A stretch of DNA of 64,000 nucleotides, from NCBI GenBank assembly GCA_947384285.1, contig CANDGI010000003.1:79745-143744 (forward strand), written 5' to 3'. Source of the stretch: an uncultured Lachnospiraceae bacterium (lineage in GTDB: Bacteria; Bacillota; Clostridia; Lachnospirales; Lachnospiraceae). The position numbers and the translations under genes were made by a program. Below the pieces are notes generated by a model. That model was not told where the DNA came from and made no database searches. It saw only the letters and a list, made by a program, of their open reading frames with translations. Of the stretch, positions 62,789-64,000 are shown in pieces. Position 1 is the first letter of the stretch. Every line of letters begins with the position of its first letter.

Positions 62789-63808
62789 TCAAGAAAGTGG
62801 ATTTGCAGTCTCAAATATTAAATCATAATTTATTTTCTTATAAAACATCTGTTCCAGTGAATCTTCCCTGGATTCCTGGCTGCCAAGTATCCACATGGTT
62901 TTGGCAATCACCGCTTCCAGCGTCATGTCGTAGGATTCTAAAAATCTGCACTCTTTCTTAATCTTATTCCCTACCTCATAGACGGTCATATCGCTGCCCT
63001 CATGCGCCACCTGGGTCGCAAGGACAATGATTTTTTCTGGATAAGCCTCCCGGAGCTCATAAAAAATGTCGGAAACAGAAGCCGGAATTCCGCCTACCCC
63101 AAAGCTTTCCACAATAATCCCATCGTACTGCTCAAATAAAAACCGCAGGCCCTTGGGGGAAATTCCCGGAATCAGCTTCAACAGGAATATGTTATCATTC
63201 ATTTCTTCATAAAAGGTAACCGGCTCCTTGTAAGGCGCAGCAGGAATATACCGCATAATCCGCATGTCCTGGATCATGGCAAGAAACGGAAAATCTATGC
63301 TGTCAAAGGCATTGTAGCTCTTGGAGCGGATTTTCTTTGCCCGGGTGCCTGCAATTACTTTTCCCCCAAACACAATCATAACCCCCTGGGATTTCTCATC
63401 CGCAGCATAGCAGAAGCTGTCCAAAAGATTGGTTTTCGCATCTGTGATTTCCAGGTCAATGGACTTTTGTGCTCCGGTAATCACGATGGGCTTTGGGGAA
63501 TTCTGCACCATGTAGGACAAAGCCGCTGCCGTATAAGCCATGGTATCCGTCCCATGGGCAATGACAAATCCATCATACTCCTCATAATTCTCCCGGATGG
63601 CCCGCACCATCATCTTCCAGTGCTTTGGCTCCATATTGGTGCTGTCAATATTACAAAGCTGCACGGCAGAAGGATTGCAGATTTGATACACATCTGGAAT
63701 ATGCGATAGGATTTCTTCTGCGCGAATCAGAGGCGCAAGCCCATGCACTGATTTTTGGGATGCAATCGTCCCTCCAGTAGCAATCAGTAAAATTTTCTTT
63801 TTCATCAT
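62789..63808 (-). CDS. ansA: L-asparaginase, type I-like
   Basis: A 339-residue asparaginase. The first catalytic threonine is in LIATGGTIASQ, the second in VIAHGTDTMAYTAAAL. No signal peptide, so cytosolic. AAAGGG eight bases before the ATG at 63806-63808 sets the start; an ATG at 63841 exists but is preceded by repeats of ATGATAAAAG. It converts asparagine to aspartate and ammonia. Confidence 0.94.
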   Translation of the reverse strand: MMKKKILLIATGGTIASQKSVHGLAPLIRAEEILSHIPDVYQICNPSAVQLCNIDSTNMEPKHWKMMVRAIRENYEEYDGFVIAHGTDTMAYTAAALSYMVQNSPKPIVITGAQKSIDLEITDAKTNLLDSFCYAADEKSQGVMIVFGGKVIAGTRAKKIRSKSYNAFDSIDFPFLAMIQDMRIMRYIPAAPYKEPVTFYEEMNDNIFLLKLIPGISPKGLRFLFEQYDGIIVESFGVGGIPASVSDIFYELREAYPEKIIVLATQVAHEGSDMTVYEVGNKIKKECRFLESYDMTLEAVIAKTMWILGSQESREDSLEQMFYKKINYDLIFETANPLS

Positions 63809-63870
63809 GTGATACGCCCTTTCCACTTTTCTTTTTATCATCTTTTATCATCTCTTTTATCATCATAGTA

Positions 63871-64000
63871 CCCCCCATCATGCTCAGCCTGCCGTCCGGC
63901 GGGCCGCATGGCCATCCATGCTGTGAAAGCTTCAGCTTTCATTGCACCCCCCATCATGCTCAGCCTGCCGTCCGGCGGGCCGCATGGCCATCCATGCTGT
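63871..64000. repeat. 54-bp perfect direct repeat with 76-bp period, at the window end
   Basis: A 54-base block beginning CCCCCCATCATGCTCAGCC occurs at 63871-63924 and 63947-64000. Between them is a small hairpin, GAAAGCTTCAGCTTTC. It carries a CTGCCGTCCGGCGGGC word similar to the his leader's CTGCCATCCGGCGGAC. More copies may follow beyond the window. Confidence 0.9.

Overview
The window looks like a chromosomal segment of an anaerobic gut Clostridium relative, most likely family Lachnospiraceae. The grounds are the NifU-like/GGGtGRT pair, a soluble [FeFe] hydrogenase next to a NuoF/GltD-like flavoprotein, a HisA/HisF-like barrel fused to HisIE, a HisZ plus short HisG pair, a YlbJ-type sporulation protein and strong AGGAGG ribosome binding sites. 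This is inference from gene content; no rRNA, tRNA, prophage, CRISPR array or complete insertion sequence was seen. Almost all genes lie on the minus strand. The exceptions are ylbJ (44993-45916) and a GntR/ABC operon (56278-58200).

Layout, left to right. (1) 1-7604: a minus-strand sugar operon read from a sigma-A-like promoter at 7577-7604: PTS EIIA, EIIB and EIIC, a MupG/DUF871 protein, a GH1 6-phospho-beta-glucosidase, a YitT membrane protein, a YtcJ-like amidohydrolase and a LevR-type regulator cut by the window edge. (2) 7605-8287: a repeat-rich gap. (3) 8288-13039: fthC, a UPF0291 protein, proB, a CmpB-like membrane protein and a MATE transporter. (4) 13645-15522: GGGtGRT and NifU-like genes behind a Rex-like operator. 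(5) 15679-22656: an ABC exporter, a left-handed beta-helix transferase, topB and an ATPase with a degenerate P-loop. (6) 23032-26597: the hydrogenase operon. (7) 26899-30660: asd, argH, queH and a small membrane protein. (8) 30974-36395: hisZ-hisG-hisD-hisB-hisIE behind a consensus promoter. (9) 36392-44942: recU, two pseudouridine synthases, a YgiQ radical SAM protein, a HAD phosphatase, DegV, an M23 peptidase and PepD. (10) 45951-56107: a housekeeping run, carB-yicC-gmk-rpoZ-rimO-pgsA-cinA-rsmD-coaD. (11) 56278-63808: the GntR/ABC operon, an XRE-TPR regulator, a two-component system, a DUF975 protein and asparaginase.

Most genes are recognisable housekeeping or metabolic genes. Functionally, the PTS operon imports and cleaves a phosphorylated beta-linked disaccharide, the hydrogenase operon disposes of or recovers reducing power as H2, the GGGtGRT/NifU operon is probably tied to Fe-S or redox state through Rex, and the his operon makes histidine in part (hisA, hisF, hisH and hisC are not here).

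The least ordinary signal lies at the gene boundaries. Start or stop regions have repeatedly been duplicated in tandem: four exact 39-bp periods at the topB start, 12-bp repeats over the topB stop, three 42-bp periods between cinA and rsmD, and copies at the fthC and pepD ends, the rsuA/degV gap, the hisZ leader and upstream of the asparaginase gene. Several dispersed intergenic repeat families also occur (hairpin families A and B, 70-bp family D, a 158-bp MITE-like element). One family B copy has been absorbed into the queH coding sequence.
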